Shown here piece by piece: positions 5,656 through 6,130 of a stretch of 6,130 nt of DNA. The stretch spans positions 15,920-22,049 of the forward strand of contig DJPP01000135.1 of NCBI GenBank assembly GCA_002438575.1, read 5' to 3'. Position numbers and translations under genes: made by a program. The DNA comes from Oscillospiraceae bacterium UBA6409 (GTDB taxonomy: Bacteria; Bacillota; Clostridia; Oscillospirales; Oscillospiraceae). The notes beneath the pieces were generated by a model that was not told the DNA's origin, ran no database searches, and was given only the letters and a program-made list of their open reading frames with translations. Positions within the stretch are counted from its first letter, which is position 1. Every line of letters begins with the position of its first letter.

Positions 5656-6130
5656 AATAGCTTTCCTCCACCATTTTCAGTATCTCCGGCTTCAGGGACA
5701 GCATCCGGCAGATATTCAACGCGTCCCGCGGGCAGTCGGACTTGCCCTCCACGCGGTACAATCCGTAGTTCATGTGCCGCGCGATGACCGCCACGCCGTC
5801 CTCGCTGGTCACGGCCAGCTCCCGGCGGATCGCCTCCGGATCGATATCCCGCAGGCCGATGATCTGATAGTGGGTCCGGGCATACTCCGCCACCTTGTCA
5901 TAGTGGGTGGTCAGCAGCGAGATGGCGTCCACACCGTTGAGATACCGCGTGACCGCCTGCACGATCACCGCGCCCTCGTCCGGGTTGGTGCCCCGGGCAA
6001 ACTCATCCAGCAGAAACAGCGAATAGCCCTGCTCCACCTCGGAGAGCGCCTTCTGGAACTGTACGATCTCCGAACCGAAGCCGCTGAGGCCCGACTGGAT
6101 GGACTGCAGGTCGTCAAAGAGCATCTTCAC
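5654..6130 (-). CDS. MutS-related ATPase, C-terminal part (start outside window)
   Basis: The last 158 codons of a larger gene, open at the right edge. The fragment holds the MutS-type ATPase end: a signature-like segment SIQSGLSGFGSEI (10-22), Walker B and following loop FLLDEFARGTNPDEG (39-53, compare MutS LMDEIGRGTSTFDG), and the switch-histidine motif LLTTHYDK (72-79). The Walker A motif would lie outside. After it comes a short tail, not the helix-turn-helix dimerisation end typical of housekeeping MutS, so this is likely one of the MutS-related proteins of unknown role. I recall that such proteins recur beside lysine-fermentation genes and have been called KamB/KamC or MutS-related family 1, but cannot check which this is. 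It is a separate transcription unit: a terminator and the operon promoter lie between it and kal. Confidence 0.88.
   Translation of the reverse strand: MKMLFDDLQSIQSGLSGFGSEIVQFQKALSEVEQGYSLFLLDEFARGTNPDEGAVIVQAVTRYLNGVDAISLLTTHYDKVAEYARTHYQIIGLRDIDPEAIRRELAVTSEDGVAVIARHMNYGLYRVEGKSDCPRDALNICRMLSLKPEILKMVEESY

Noticed and set aside
1..6130. CRISPR arrays, tRNA or rRNA genes, insertion sequences
   Set aside because: No regular spaced repeats, tRNA-like folds, rRNA stretches, transposase frames or terminal repeats were seen.

Overview
The window carries most of an anaerobic lysine-fermentation operon, read entirely from the minus strand, with its promoter and a leader RNA that looks like a lysine riboswitch. 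The DNA is GC-rich, with codons strongly biased to C/G at third positions, strong AGGAGG-type ribosome binding sites, and short AT-rich regulatory gaps. Together with the pathway this suggests a high-GC anaerobic Firmicute, perhaps a gut Oscillospiraceae relative of Intestinimonas or Flavonifractor, some of which make butyrate from lysine. The taxonomy is inference from style and gene content only.

Layout in the direction of transcription (right to left): (i) 6130-5654, the 3' end of a MutS-like ATPase gene, closed by a strong intrinsic terminator that overlaps its stop codon (5628-5655). (ii) 5627-5183, a control region with a consensus sigma-A promoter (TTGACA, 16 bp, TATAAT; 5483-5510), a five-helix lysine-riboswitch-like aptamer (about 5286-5456), an overlapping intrinsic terminator (5258-5297) and the strong ribosome binding site of the first gene. 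(iii) kal (3-aminobutyryl-CoA ammonia-lyase). (iv) kce (3-keto-5-aminohexanoate cleavage enzyme). (v) a 223-bp AT-richer gap with inverted and direct repeats. (vi) kdd (3,5-diaminohexanoate dehydrogenase). (vii) an 89-bp gap with a very stable UUCG-capped hairpin. (viii) kamA (lysine 2,3-aminomutase). (ix) the first 436 codons of kamD (lysine 5,6-aminomutase alpha subunit), which runs off the left edge. The partner subunit gene kamE would be expected just beyond.

How the genes work together: KamA turns L-lysine into L-beta-lysine. KamD with KamE moves the terminal amino group to give 3,5-diaminohexanoate. Kdd oxidatively deaminates this to 3-keto-5-aminohexanoate. Kce condenses/cleaves it with acetyl-CoA to acetoacetate and 3-aminobutyryl-CoA. 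Kal removes ammonia to give crotonyl-CoA, which feeds butyrate formation. The genes lie roughly in reverse order of the pathway.

The most interesting point is regulatory. The 3' strand of aptamer helix P1 lies inside the 5' arm of the terminator, so the two cannot form together. Lysine binding should therefore prevent termination and switch the catabolic operon ON, opposite to the usual OFF behaviour of lysine riboswitches on biosynthesis and transport genes.
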